Shown: piece by piece, positions 51,715 to 62,679 of the stretch | Numbering within the stretch: position 1 is the first letter of the stretch | How the letters are laid out: each line of letters opens with the position of its first letter | Origin: Vespertiliibacter pulmonis | Lineage (GTDB): Bacteria > Pseudomonadota > Gammaproteobacteria > Enterobacterales > Pasteurellaceae | Reading direction: 5' to 3' | NCBI RefSeq assembly: GCF_013377275.1 | Contig: NZ_CP016615.1 | Coordinates: 310,001-374,000, forward strand | DNA length: 64,000 bases | The notes under the pieces: model-generated | What the model was told of the DNA's origin: nothing | Seen by the model: the letters and a program-made list of their open reading frames with translations, nothing else | The model's database searches: none | Position numbers and translations under genes: made by a program

Positions 51715-52758
51715 ATGAGAGTTTTAGGTATTGAAACGTCTTGTGATGAAACAGGCGTTGCAATTTATGATGAAAATGAGGGGCTAATCGCCAACCAACT
51801 TTATAGCCAAATAGATATACACGCTGACTACGGTGGCGTTGTGCCAGAACTCGCTTCACGAGATCATATTCGCAAAACTCTTCCCTTGATCCAAACAGCA
51901 TTAAAAGAAGCAAATCTCACCGCTTGTGATATTGATGCTATTGCCTACACCGCAGGCCCGGGGCTAGTTGGAGCATTACTCGTTGGCTCAACAATTGCTC
52001 GTTCCCTTGCTTATGCGTGGAATGTACCAGCTCTTGGCGTACATCATATGGAAGGGCATTTACTTGCCCCAATGCTTGAAGAAAAAGCACCTGAATTTCC
52101 TTTTGTTGCCCTGCTTATTTCTGGTGGGCATACCCAATTAGTCAGCGTTGAAAACGTGGGACATTATGAATTATTAGGTGAGTCTATTGATGATGCCGCA
52201 GGGGAAGCCTTTGATAAAACAGCAAAATTACTTGGTTTAGACTACCCAGGCGGAGCTGCATTAGCTAAATTAGCCGAAAAAGGGACTGCTGGGCGCTTTC
52301 ATTTTCCACGCCCAATGACCGATCGCCCAGGGCTTGATTTCAGCTTCTCAGGGCTAAAAACTTTTGCCGCCAATACCATTAATACCAACCTCAATGAACA
52401 AGGTCAATTAGATGAACAAACTCGTTGTGATATTGCTCACGCTTTCCAACAAGCAGTTATTGATACCTTGATCATTAAATGTAAACGAGCCTTACAACAA
52501 ACAGGCTACAAACGTTTAGTAATTGCAGGTGGCGTAAGTGCGAATACTCAATTACGCCAAGATCTTTCTCATTTAATGGAGCAAGTAGGCGGACAAGTTT
52601 TCTATCCACGCCCTCAATTTTGTACTGATAATGGGGCAATGATTGCTTACGCAGGTTTTTTACGCCTTAAAAATGGTGAGCAAACGGATCTTTCAGTAAG
52701 TGTTAAGCCTCGTTGGGCAATGACTGAACTTCCGCCAATTACCAATAATAAAGGTTAA
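51715..52758 (+). CDS. tsaD: tRNA N6-threonylcarbamoyladenosine synthase catalytic subunit TsaD
   Basis: A 347-residue ASKHA-fold metalloenzyme that makes t6A37 in ANN-decoding tRNAs. It begins [19 protein letters not shown]; the metal histidines are in [12 protein letters not shown] near residue 110; the ATP loop is [30 protein letters not shown] and the C-terminal [18 protein letters not shown] complete the site. RBS AAAGAGAAAAAG precedes the ATG. It may be read with bamD through a weak hairpin. TcdA, which cyclises t6A, is also in this window at 62680. Confidence 0.96.
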   Translation: MRVLGIETSCDETGVAIYDENEGLIANQLYSQIDIHADYGGVVPELASRDHIRKTLPLIQTALKEANLTACDIDAIAYTAGPGLVGALLVGSTIARSLAYAWNVPALGVHHMEGHLLAPMLEEKAPEFPFVALLISGGHTQLVSVENVGHYELLGESIDDAAGEAFDKTAKLLGLDYPGGAALAKLAEKGTAGRFHFPRPMTDRPGLDFSFSGLKTFAANTINTNLNEQGQLDEQTRCDIAHAFQQAVIDTLIIKCKRALQQTGYKRLVIAGGVSANTQLRQDLSHLMEQVGGQVFYPRPQFCTDNGAMIAYAGFLRLKNGEQTDLSVSVKPRWAMTELPPITNNKG

Positions 52759-52792
52759 AAAATAAGAAACTTATCAAAGTTTTACACAGCCT

Positions 52793-52847
52793 GAGATTGT
52801 CAAGTAGGAAACACATAAAAAAATTTAATTTTTTTGCTGACAATCTC
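52793..52847. repeat. 10-bp inverted repeat with AT-rich loop after tsaD
   Basis: GAGATTGTCA (52793-52802) and TGACAATCTC (52838-52847) are perfect inverted copies; the loop contains an inner AAAAAAATTTAATTTTTTT palindrome. It may end tsaD transcription or be part of a small RNA. Confidence 0.6.
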
Positions 52848-52957
52848 TAGCCAAATCATAACTAATTGATTTATAAAGAAATGCCATTTTGCAACCAATT
52901 GTAAAGAGAGTAAGAAGATCCTAGATAGGACAATGGATTACAAGATTTTCAACTTAA

Positions 52958-52992
52958 TAATCCACAAAGTTATCCACAGATTATGTGGATAT
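52958..52992. promoter_or_regulatory. Cluster of three DnaA-box-like sites
   Basis: TTATCCACA (52970-52978) is a consensus DnaA box. TAATCCACA (52958-52966) matches at 8 of 9, and TGTGGATAT (52984-52992) is an inverted ATATCCACA, also 8 of 9. Spacing is 3 and 5 bases. GATC sites lie nearby. The origin genes are absent, so this is more likely a DnaA titration or regulatory site. Confidence 0.5.
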
Positions 52993-53021
52993 AAAATCCC
53001 GTATTTTTGCAGAAAACTATC

Positions 53022-53771
53022 CTATAAATGTGATCTTATAACTAATAGCGGCGGTCGATGGCATAGATCTTTAAATTCACTATGCCATTGCGTTTGTTCA
53101 GTAAGCATTGGCTCTTCAATTCGATCTAATATAAAACCTGACTGCATAAGCTGATTTAAAATTGTGGATAATGTACGGTGATAAGTCGTGAAAGACTGCT
53201 GAAACCAATTTCGTTCACGTTTCCCTTCTTCTCGATAATAATTTAAACGATATGCCTGTTGTTCCTTTTCAGCATTTTTTTCCCAGCGTTCTCCACCACG
53301 ATAGCAAGTGACAATCGGGTGTTCTTGAGAAAAAATCAATGTTCCCTGTGGCTTTAATTTTTTCCGAATTTTCTGCAATAAATCAGGAAAATTTTCCACA
53401 TAATGAAAAGCAAAAGAGCTAGTAATAAGATCAAAATTCTGTTCTTCAACTTGATCTAAGTCTGCCATTGGTAAATTATAAAAGCGGTAAGCGGTAAGAT
53501 CCCTGCTATTTTTTGCAAAATTCTGTTCCGCTTGCGACAACATTGCCTTTGAGAGATCCAATCCAACCACTTTTCTGGCCCCTAATGCTAAATATTGTTG
53601 CAAATGATCACCCACTCCACAGCCAAGATCAAGCACTGACTTCCCTTTTAAATCAGGTAATAGGGCGAACATTGTTGGCTTCTCAATCAATTCATTTACA
53701 CTATGAGGATTTTCTCTTAATTTTAAATAACGTTCAAAAAAGACAGGATTATCATAAATACTCATTTGCAT
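53022..53771 (-). CDS. Class I SAM-dependent methyltransferase (unassigned)
   Basis: A 249-residue Rossmann-fold methyltransferase. Motif I is VLDLGCGVGDHLQQYLALGA near residue 52, and motif II VVGLDLSKAMLSQAEQN follows; FDLITSSFAFHYVENFPDLL is motif IV. The substrate cannot be inferred; the conserved LIFSQEHPIVTC block is seen in generic Methyltransf_11 proteins. The ATG at 53771 overlaps the uvrD stop as TAATG, suggesting coupling; a second ATG six bases later is possible. GGAG lies eight bases upstream of the first ATG. A longer start inside uvrD is not likely. Confidence 0.82.
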   Translation of the reverse strand: MQMSIYDNPVFFERYLKLRENPHSVNELIEKPTMFALLPDLKGKSVLDLGCGVGDHLQQYLALGARKVVGLDLSKAMLSQAEQNFAKNSRDLTAYRFYNLPMADLDQVEEQNFDLITSSFAFHYVENFPDLLQKIRKKLKPQGTLIFSQEHPIVTCYRGGERWEKNAEKEQQAYRLNYYREEGKRERNWFQQSFTTYHRTLSTILNQLMQSGFILDRIEEPMLTEQTQWHSEFKDLCHRPPLLVIRSHL

Positions 53772-55954
53772 TATAGCTGCTCCAATTTTGCCACTTTTGC
53801 AATTAGCCATTTAATACCTTGCTGAACGAAAGCAATTTGTAAACGTGTCTGCTCCCCACTTCCCTCAACATTAATAATTGTCCCTTGCCCAAATTTTGGG
53901 TGTTTAACCTTTTGTCCCATTTTCCAGCCATCATCATTCTCTAAACAAGCGGTCTTTTTTAAAGAATTTTTGCTAATAAAGCTTGCGGGCAAATTGATGT
54001 TGCCACGCAAACGTACTTCACGGATATGATTTTCAGGTAATTCAGCAATAAAACGGGAAGGAATATGGCGCTCTTCCTTACCGTATAAACGCCGACTTTC
54101 TGCATAGCTAATGGTCAATTTACGTTTCGCACGGGTAATCCCAACATACGCTAAACGACGTTCTTCCTGTAAACGTCCCTCATCAAAACTCTTACCACTT
54201 GGAAAAATTCCTTCTTCAATGCCAACCATAAATACACGGGGAAATTCCAGCCCCTTTGCCGAATGAAGCGTCATCAGTTCAACATAATCTTGATGAGGTG
54301 AGGCTTGTGCTTCGCCCGCCTCAAGCGAAGCATGGGTTAGGAAAGCGGTCAAATCGCTCATTTCTTCTGCCTCATCAGGATTAGTAAACTGGCGAGCAGC
54401 CGTAACTAACTCTTCTAAGTTTTCAATACGCACCTCGCCTTTCTCGCCTTTTTCTTGTTTATACATTTCATATAGACCCGATTTTTTTATCACAAAATCT
54501 GCCTGCTCAAATAACGGCATTTGCTCTGTTTCTTGATCAAGTGCATTGATAAGCTCAACAAAACGCAATAACGCATTGGCTGCACGCCCCGATAGTTGCT
54601 CTTCATTTACTGCCACCTGAATAGCCTGCCAAAGCGTAATTTGACGAGAACGTGTGAGCTGACGCAAAATATCTAAAGTACGTTCACCAATGCTACGAGT
54701 TGGAGTATTTACAACCCGCTCAAAAGCAGCATCGTCTTGACGGTTGGCAATTAAGCGTAAATAAGCTAGGGCATCTTTAATTTCTTGGCGTTCAAAAAAC
54801 CGCATACCACCATAAATACGATAAGGAATATTAGCTTGAATAAGTGCCTCTTCAATCACCCGTGATTGACTATTACTACGATAAAGTACCGCACATTCGC
54901 CTAAATCGCCTTCATCTTCTTTCCATTGCTTAATTTGTGCGGCAACAAAACGAGCCTCATCTAATTCATTAAATGCACAATAAACATCAACTGGCTCACC
55001 ATCACCATTATCCGTCCATAAATTTTTACCTAGTCGATCATTATTATTGGCAATAAGTGCATTGGCTGAGTTTAGAATATGTCCTGTCGAGCGATAATTT
55101 TGCTCAAGGCGAATAGTTTGTGCTTTAGGATAATCATCTAAAAAACGTTGAATATTTTCAACTTGAGCACCACGCCAACCGTAAATAGATTGATCATCAT
55201 CACCCACAATCATTACATTACCGTTCGCCCCTGCAAGTAAGTGAATAAGGTGATACTGAATATTATTTGTGTCTTGAAATTCATCAATTAAAATTTGATT
55301 AAAACGTTGTTGATAACGTTGCAGAATTAATGGGTTATTTTTTAAAAGTTCATAAGTGCGGATTAATAATTCCGCAAAATCAACTAAACCTGCTCGATCA
55401 CAGGCATCTTGATAGATTTGATAAATTTGAGCTAATTTTTTGCCATTCTCGTCATCAAATTGAGAAAGTTTATCTGCTCGTAGCCCCTGATCTTTCTGGG
55501 CATTGATAAACCACGCCACTTGTTTAGCGGGAAAATATTTTTCATCAATATTATGTAACTTCAATAAACGTCTAATCAAACGTTGTTGATCTTCGCTATC
55601 CATAATTTGAAAATCTTGAGGCAATTTTGCATCAAGATAATGAGAACGCAACAAGCGATTCGCAATACTATGAAAAGTACCAACCCACATTCCAAATAAA
55701 CGATTCGATCCTGATTGCGATAAAGTATATTCAATACGATGACGCATTTCGCTTGCAGCTTTGTTAGTAAAGGTTACCGCTAAAATATTAGACTCTGGAA
55801 CATTTTCTACCCCCACAAGCCACGCAATACGGTGAGTTAACACACGAGTTTTACCACTGCCAGCTCCAGCAAGCACTAAATAATTGCCAAGTGGTGCAGC
55901 AACAGCTTCACGCTGTTTATCATTTAGCCCATCAAGTAATAAAGAAAAATCCAT
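53771..55954 (-). CDS. uvrD: DNA helicase II
   Basis: A 727-residue SF1A helicase acting in mismatch and excision repair. Walker A is VLAGAGSGKTRVLTHR near residue 27; motif II is LIDEFQDTN; motif III is VGDDDQSIYGWRGA; motif VI is YVGITRAKRKLTISYA. The C-terminal tail GQKVKHPKFGQGTIINVEGS is the UvrD tudor-like domain. I chose the ATG at 55954 (MDFSLLLDGLNDKQREAV), which matches E. coli; the frame is open to 55990. It is followed by the coupled methyltransferase gene. Confidence 0.95.
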   Translation of the reverse strand: MDFSLLLDGLNDKQREAVAAPLGNYLVLAGAGSGKTRVLTHRIAWLVGVENVPESNILAVTFTNKAASEMRHRIEYTLSQSGSNRLFGMWVGTFHSIANRLLRSHYLDAKLPQDFQIMDSEDQQRLIRRLLKLHNIDEKYFPAKQVAWFINAQKDQGLRADKLSQFDDENGKKLAQIYQIYQDACDRAGLVDFAELLIRTYELLKNNPLILQRYQQRFNQILIDEFQDTNNIQYHLIHLLAGANGNVMIVGDDDQSIYGWRGAQVENIQRFLDDYPKAQTIRLEQNYRSTGHILNSANALIANNNDRLGKNLWTDNGDGEPVDVYCAFNELDEARFVAAQIKQWKEDEGDLGECAVLYRSNSQSRVIEEALIQANIPYRIYGGMRFFERQEIKDALAYLRLIANRQDDAAFERVVNTPTRSIGERTLDILRQLTRSRQITLWQAIQVAVNEEQLSGRAANALLRFVELINALDQETEQMPLFEQADFVIKKSGLYEMYKQEKGEKGEVRIENLEELVTAARQFTNPDEAEEMSDLTAFLTHASLEAGEAQASPHQDYVELMTLHSAKGLEFPRVFMVGIEEGIFPSGKSFDEGRLQEERRLAYVGITRAKRKLTISYAESRRLYGKEERHIPSRFIAELPENHIREVRLRGNINLPASFISKNSLKKTACLENDDGWKMGQKVKHPKFGQGTIINVEGSGEQTRLQIAFVQQGIKWLIAKVAKLEQL

Positions 55955-56176
55955 CGCTCTGCCTTCTGTTCTTTTATACAGTAAAATCATCGCATTATAG
56001 CTTACAAGCGGTGAAATGGGAGGATTTTTTGTAAAAAATAAAAAAACTATTACTGAAATTTAGAAAGAATTGATGAGAATATACGCTTTTTTATTGTCTT
56101 TTAGAGCATAAAAATTTAATATTTGCTCTGTTACTCAATAATAAGTAGCTTTTTTGGATTTTATAAGGAACCTGAA

Positions 56177-56689
56177 ATGATTAAAAACATTATTAAATTT
56201 ACTACGGCAATCTCTGCTACAGCATTATTAGCTGGTTGTTTCTCTGCGTCTAGCCCTAACTATGCGGCACAAGCACCGATGATTCAACCACAAGCGCCAG
56301 CAGCACCAATGGCTAAACCGCACGCTGCAAAAGCAAAAGAATATGTATTAAGCGGTGATTTCTTATTCGATTTTGATAAATCAAATCTAAGTGCCAAAGG
56401 TAAAACAACATTAAATCACATTGCAAAAGAAATTAAAACATCTGGTGCTAAACAGGTTAGTATTGTAGGCTACACTGACCGTTTAGGTTCAGCTGCTTAT
56501 AACTTAAAACTTTCAAAAGCTCGTGCTAACACAGCGAAAGCCTACTTACAATCTGAAGGGGTGAAAGCAAACATTAAAGCAACTGGTCGTGGTAAAGCAA
56601 ACCAAGTTAAAGCGTGTAACAATGTAAATTCAGCAAAACTTAAAGAGTGTTTAAAACCAAACCGCCGTGTTGTTATTCGTGCACAATAA
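56177..56689 (+). CDS. OmpA-domain lipoprotein
   Basis: A 170-residue lipoprotein. RBS AAGGA precedes the ATG at 56177; the lipobox is LLAGC (Cys21). A Pro/Ala/Gln-rich linker (about 30-55) leads to an OmpA-like peptidoglycan-binding domain with LFDFDKSNLSAKGKTTL, VSIVGYTDRLGSAAYNLKLS and the end CLKPNRRVVIRAQ. The domain resembles the C-terminus of OmpA/P5, including its two cysteines, rather than Pal/P6. It probably links the outer membrane to peptidoglycan. It is a single-gene unit with a terminator after it. Confidence 0.85.
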   Translation: MIKNIIKFTTAISATALLAGCFSASSPNYAAQAPMIQPQAPAAPMAKPHAAKAKEYVLSGDFLFDFDKSNLSAKGKTTLNHIAKEIKTSGAKQVSIVGYTDRLGSAAYNLKLSKARANTAKAYLQSEGVKANIKATGRGKANQVKACNNVNSAKLKECLKPNRRVVIRAQ

Positions 56690-56709
56690 TTAAATTTATT
56701 TCTTAAACT

Positions 56710-56745
56710 AAAAAGCCATTACTTTTTGTCAGTAATGGCTTTTAT
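56710..56745 (+). terminator. OmpA-domain lipoprotein gene terminator
   Basis: AAAAGCCATTAC and GTAATGGCTTTT pair with a short loop (CTTTTTGTCA), followed by a T-rich tail. Confidence 0.85.
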
Positions 56746-56807
56746 TTTGATAGAAATGCAAAAAAATCAGTAAATAAACCGCTTGTTCTTCGTATATCTA
56801 TCCCATT

Positions 56808-56838
56808 AAAAAAGGCTCTGCAAAACAGAGCCTTTTAT
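56808..56838 (-). terminator. groESL terminator
   Basis: AAAAAGGCTCTG on one arm and CAGAGCCTTTT on the other give a strong minus-strand hairpin with a T-run, just after groEL. Confidence 0.85.
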
Positions 56839-56855
56839 TAAATGATGTGGGACGA

Positions 56856-58559
<1,704 letters not shown>

Positions 58560-58580
58560 TTAATCTTATTTGATGATAAT

Positions 58581-58868
58581 TTACTCGACAATGGCTAAAA
58601 TATTGTCTTCTGAGAGAATTAACACTTCTTCACCATCAATTTTTTCGCTTTTTGCACCAAATTCATTAAAAATAACCACATCACCGACTTTAACGTGCAT
58701 TGGGTGAACAGTGCCATTATCTAAAATACGACCGTGTCCTACGGCTAATACTTTACCACGAGTAGATTTCTGAGCTGCAGAACCGGTTAAAACAATACCG
58801 CCTGCAGAAGTTGTTTCAACTTCTTCACGTTTTAAAATAACTTTGTCGTGTAATGGACGAATATTCAT
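58581..58868 (-). CDS. groES: 10 kDa co-chaperonin GroES
   Basis: The 95-residue lid protein of GroEL. It begins [19 protein letters not shown] and contains the mobile loop [20 protein letters not shown] near residue 18 and the roof. I use the ATG at 58868, with AGGAGC nine bases upstream; a 16-residue extension to 58916 has no support. A GC-rich hairpin (CCCC-TAATGTC-GGGG) lies in the leader 40 bases upstream. No clear sigma-32 pair or CIRCE element is visible. Confidence 0.96.
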   Translation of the reverse strand: MNIRPLHDKVILKREEVETTSAGGIVLTGSAAQKSTRGKVLAVGHGRILDNGTVHPMHVKVGDVVIFNEFGAKSEKIDGEEVLILSEDNILAIVE

Positions 58869-59091
58869 TGATATAGCTCCTAAATTTGATTTGAGATACT
58901 TTATTTCCCCCGACATTAGGGGACAGCAATTTATTTTGTGATTAGATTGATAATTTCAAGAGTAAAGCCGAAAAATTTACAAATTTTTTTGTAAAAAAAC
59001 AGCTTGTGACTTGTCTTGCCTAAAATTCCAACGTAAATTCATCTAACCATAAACTGTAGACAGACAAATTTGATAGAAAGGGAGAGAAAAA

Positions 59092-59646
59092 ATGGTTGAA
59101 TTTTCTGAAATAATCAATATTACTCCACACATTCGGTTAGAAAAAATAGCTCCACGCCATAGCGAAGATATTTTTACACAAATTGATCGCCACCGTGATT
59201 ATCTTTCCAACTATGCACAATGGCCACGTTTTACCAAAGTACTCAATGATTCCCTACAATTTATCCAACTTTGTGAACAAGAAGCAAAACAAGGCGAATC
59301 ATTTGTTTGGGCAATTTGCGTACAAGATGAAAACAGCAAAATATTTCACGCTGTTGGCACAATCAGTTTTAATAAACCAATTGACTGGCAACACCGCCGA
59401 GCAGAGATTGGCTACTGGATTTCTCCAGAAATGCAAGGGAGAGGGATCATCACTCAAAGTGTCAATGCAATAACCAAAACGACTTACCACGCTTTCTCCG
59501 AGTATATTTTACGTTGTGCCGTCCATAACGAACGCAGTAATAAAGTTGCCCAACGCTGTGGATTTACCTACATCGATACACTAAAAAACGGCGAAAAAAT
59601 TGGTGATCACGAATACAATGTGAATATTTACCGAAAATCATCTTAA
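59092..59646 (+). CDS. GNAT acetyltransferase, RimJ/RimL-like
   Basis: A 184-residue GNAT-fold N-acetyltransferase of the RimJ/RimL type. Acetyl-CoA binding motif A is EIGYWISPEMQGRGIITQSV near residue 103, and the C-terminal NERSNKVAQRCGFTYIDTLK matches motif B. Such enzymes acetylate ribosomal protein N-termini, other proteins or small amines; the target here is not known. RBS GGGAG precedes the ATG. It is flanked by the divergent groES and convergent nadK. Confidence 0.85.
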   Translation: MVEFSEIINITPHIRLEKIAPRHSEDIFTQIDRHRDYLSNYAQWPRFTKVLNDSLQFIQLCEQEAKQGESFVWAICVQDENSKIFHAVGTISFNKPIDWQHRRAEIGYWISPEMQGRGIITQSVNAITKTTYHAFSEYILRCAVHNERSNKVAQRCGFTYIDTLKNGEKIGDHEYNVNIYRKSS

Positions 59647-59708
59647 CCATAAAAGCGAAATAAACACAACAAGCGGTGGGATAGCAAAATAATTTTGCAT
59701 TTTATCGC

Positions 59709-60593
59709 TTAAAATAATTTACTTAGCCACCCTAATTTTGTACCTAACACATTGAAATAATTATAATCTTTAAGGTGTAACAATTTCAGTGTATCTGCAC
59801 TTTTCTGCACAAGCACTCGCTCTTCAGCACTAAATGGCAATAACCGTTGGCTATCATAACCCACGACTAAATCGGGCTGATTATGTTGAGCAAAACGTAA
59901 CGAAATCAGGCTATCGCCATCAACTACCAACGGACGAGAAGATAAACTGTGGGGATTCATTGGTACTAACGCAATCGCATTCAGATTAGGCGTTAAAATA
60001 GGACCGCCAGCTGAAAGAGAATATGCCGTAGAACCTGTTGGCGTTGCAATAATCAAACCATCTGAACGCTGAGAAAAGGCAAATTTACCATCAATACACA
60101 CTTCAAATTCAATCGTGCGAGCAATTTGGCTAGAGTGAATTACCACTTCATTTAAGGCATTATTTGACTCAATAATTTTACCATTTCGCTCAATTTTTGC
60201 TTCTAATAAAAAGCGTTCCTCGATAATAAATTCTCCCAACTCTAAACAGCTATAAAGCTGTTCAAATGCTGTTTGGGGAGCAATATCCGTTAGAAAGCCT
60301 AAATTACCACGATTGATACCAATTAATGGCACTTGATATTGGGCTAACTGACGAGCAATACCTAACATATTGCCATCACCACCGATAACAATAACTAAAT
60401 CTGCTAATTCACCAATTTCGCTAATTGTTTTGCCATTCGGCAAATTTAATTGCTGAGCAATATTCACTTCAATCAATAAATTATAATGGCGATCTTTTAG
60501 CCAATTATAAACAGCTAGATGGGTTTCTAGTGCAATCTCGTGCCGAGGTTTTCCAACAATCGCAATCGTTTCAAATTGGCGTTTTAATTTCAT
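59709..60593 (-). CDS. nadK: NAD kinase
   Basis: A 294-residue enzyme that phosphorylates NAD to NADP. The GGDGN motif is [20 protein letters not shown] near residue 70; [11 protein letters not shown] follows and the NAD-binding [17 protein letters not shown] block is near 180. It is a single-gene unit here, not next to grpE or recN as in E. coli. It is divergent from uup. Confidence 0.95.
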   Translation of the reverse strand: MKLKRQFETIAIVGKPRHEIALETHLAVYNWLKDRHYNLLIEVNIAQQLNLPNGKTISEIGELADLVIVIGGDGNMLGIARQLAQYQVPLIGINRGNLGFLTDIAPQTAFEQLYSCLELGEFIIEERFLLEAKIERNGKIIESNNALNEVVIHSSQIARTIEFEVCIDGKFAFSQRSDGLIIATPTGSTAYSLSAGGPILTPNLNAIALVPMNPHSLSSRPLVVDGDSLISLRFAQHNQPDLVVGYDSQRLLPFSAEERVLVQKSADTLKLLHLKDYNYFNVLGTKLGWLSKLF

Positions 60594-60719
60594 AATATAT
60601 CAGTTTCAGTTAAAGAAAGCCTATGTTAGTACGCTACTCACTATTTGTAAAATTTTCATCAATTACAAATAAGTTGAAAGCTGTTAGAATTTGTCAAATT
60701 TTTATTAGGATAACATATT

Positions 60720-62654
60720 ATGGCTTTAATCAATCTTTCCAATGCTTTTTTAGGCTTTGGCGATCATCCACTACTAGATCATACTGAACTGCATATTGAA
60801 CAAGGCGAACGGGTCTGTTTAGTAGGACGTAACGGTGCAGGCAAATCTACTTTAATGAAAATTCTGGCTGGCGAAATTCAACTTGATGATGGTAAACTTA
60901 TTTTTGAAAAAGATATTGTCGTTGCCCGTTTAGAGCAAGATCCTCCCCGCCACGTTGAAGAAAGCGTGTTTGATTATGTTTCAGAAGGTATTGCCCATTT
61001 AAGTAATTTATTAAAACAATACCATCATATTTCACAACAAATGCTCACGGAATATAACGATACATTGATGTCGCAGCTCACCGAAGTTCAAAACCAATTA
61101 GAACATTCTAATGGCTGGCAATTTGAAAATCGAATTCAAGATACCCTAAAACTACTTGAACTTGACCCAGATAAACGTTTATGTGAACTTTCTGGTGGTT
61201 GGGTTCGCAGAGCAGCACTCGCTAGAGCATTAGTTGCCAACCCCGATGTTTTATTACTTGACGAACCGACTAACCATCTAGATGTTGATGCCATTGCATG
61301 GCTCGAAAATCTATTATTAGAATTTAAAGGCAGTATTATTTTTATTTCTCACGACCGTGCATTTATCCGAAAAATGGCAACTCGTATTGTGGATTTAGAT
61401 CGTGGCAAATTAGTTTCTTATCCGAGTAACTATGATCTCTATCTTGAAACCAAAGCCGAAGATCTCCGTGTTGAGGCTCTCCAAAATGATCTTTTTGATA
61501 AAAAATTAGCTCAAGAAGAAGTTTGGATACGCCAAGGTATCAAAGCTCGCCGAACTCGCAATGAAGGACGTGTACGTGCATTAAAAGCATTGCGAGAAGA
61601 ACGCCGTAATCGCCGTGATGTACTAGGTAATGCAAAAATTCAGCTTGATCAGACCGCTCGTTCTGGAAAAATCGTATTTGAAGTCGAAAATGCAAGCTAT
61701 GAAATAGATGGCAAAGTATTACTTAAAAATTTCAGTACCACCATTTTACGAGGTGATAAAATTGCCTTTATCGGTGCGAACGGAATTGGTAAAACAACGT
61801 TAATCAAACTATTACTGGGTGAAATTCAACCAACATCTGGTACAGTGCGTTGTGGTACGAAACTAGAAGTTGCTTATTTCGATCAATATCGAGCAGAATT
61901 AGACCCAGAAAAAACGGTAATGGATAACGTTGCTGAAGGAAAACAAGATGTAGAAGTGAATGGAGTAAAACGCCACGTTCTCGGCTATTTACAAGATTTT
62001 CTTTTCCTACCGAAACGAGCGATGACCCCAGTCAAAGCCTTATCGGGTGGGGAGCGTAACCGTTTATTACTCGCCAAATTATTACTTAAGCCCAATAATT
62101 TACTCATTTTAGATGAACCTACCAATGATTTAGATGTAGAAACTCTTGAATTATTGGAGGAAATGCTAACGAATTATCAAGGCACATTACTTATTGTGAG
62201 CCACGACCGACAATTCATTGATAACACCGTTACCGAATGCTTTATTTTTGAAGGTCAAGGTATTGTCAATAAATATATCGGAGGCTATCACGATGCAAAA
62301 CAACAGCAAGCGAACTACTATGCAACGCAAGAACAGAAATCTGCTTTATTGCAAAAAAATGAGAGTAAATCACCGCTTGCAGACAGCACAAAAAATAAAA
62401 TAGAGCCTGCAAAAAAAGTTAAACTCTCTTATAAAGAACAACGAGAACTCGATACTCTCCCTGAAAAAATGGAACAACTTGAAGTCGAAATTGCAAATCT
62501 GCAAGCAGAAATGAATAGTGCTGATTTTTTCAGCAAAGAACCAAGTTATACTCAAATTCAGCTACAAAAATTAGCCGATGCTGAACTTGCGTTAGAACAA
62601 GCCTTTGAGCGTTGGGAAATGTTAGAGCGTATCCAAAACGGCACAACGAGCTAA
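60720..62654 (+). CDS. uup: ABC-F ATPase Uup
   Basis: A 644-residue soluble protein with two ABC ATPase domains. Domain 1 has Walker A GRNGAGKSTLMK near residue 36, signature LSGGWVRRAALARAL near 157 and Walker B VLLLDEPTNHLDVD. Domain 2 has GANGIGKTTLIK near 353 and LSGGERNRLLLAKLLL near 442. The linker between them is charged. The C-terminal coiled coil (about 565-640) is the Uup DNA- or ribosome-binding domain. It is not a transporter: no membrane segments. Uup affects replication and transposon excision and ribosome function in E. coli. tcdA follows after 25 bases. Confidence 0.93.
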   Translation: MALINLSNAFLGFGDHPLLDHTELHIEQGERVCLVGRNGAGKSTLMKILAGEIQLDDGKLIFEKDIVVARLEQDPPRHVEESVFDYVSEGIAHLSNLLKQYHHISQQMLTEYNDTLMSQLTEVQNQLEHSNGWQFENRIQDTLKLLELDPDKRLCELSGGWVRRAALARALVANPDVLLLDEPTNHLDVDAIAWLENLLLEFKGSIIFISHDRAFIRKMATRIVDLDRGKLVSYPSNYDLYLETKAEDLRVEALQNDLFDKKLAQEEVWIRQGIKARRTRNEGRVRALKALREERRNRRDVLGNAKIQLDQTARSGKIVFEVENASYEIDGKVLLKNFSTTILRGDKIAFIGANGIGKTTLIKLLLGEIQPTSGTVRCGTKLEVAYFDQYRAELDPEKTVMDNVAEGKQDVEVNGVKRHVLGYLQDFLFLPKRAMTPVKALSGGERNRLLLAKLLLKPNNLLILDEPTNDLDVETLELLEEMLTNYQGTLLIVSHDRQFIDNTVTECFIFEGQGIVNKYIGGYHDAKQQQANYYATQEQKSALLQKNESKSPLADSTKNKIEPAKKVKLSYKEQRELDTLPEKMEQLEVEIANLQAEMNSADFFSKEPSYTQIQLQKLADAELALEQAFERWEMLERIQNGTTS

Positions 62655-62679
62655 ACATTTATGTATTACTAAGGAAAAA

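Noticed and set aside
52958-52992. Chromosomal replication origin at the DnaA boxes
   Set aside because: Only three boxes, no AT-rich 13-mer array, and no origin-associated genes nearby; kept as a DnaA-box cluster.
58917-58960. Sigma-32 promoter of groESL (CTTGAAA with CCCCTAATG)
   Set aside because: The elements are about 31 bases apart, roughly twice the allowed spacing, and the CCCC block belongs to a leader hairpin; no CIRCE element was found either.
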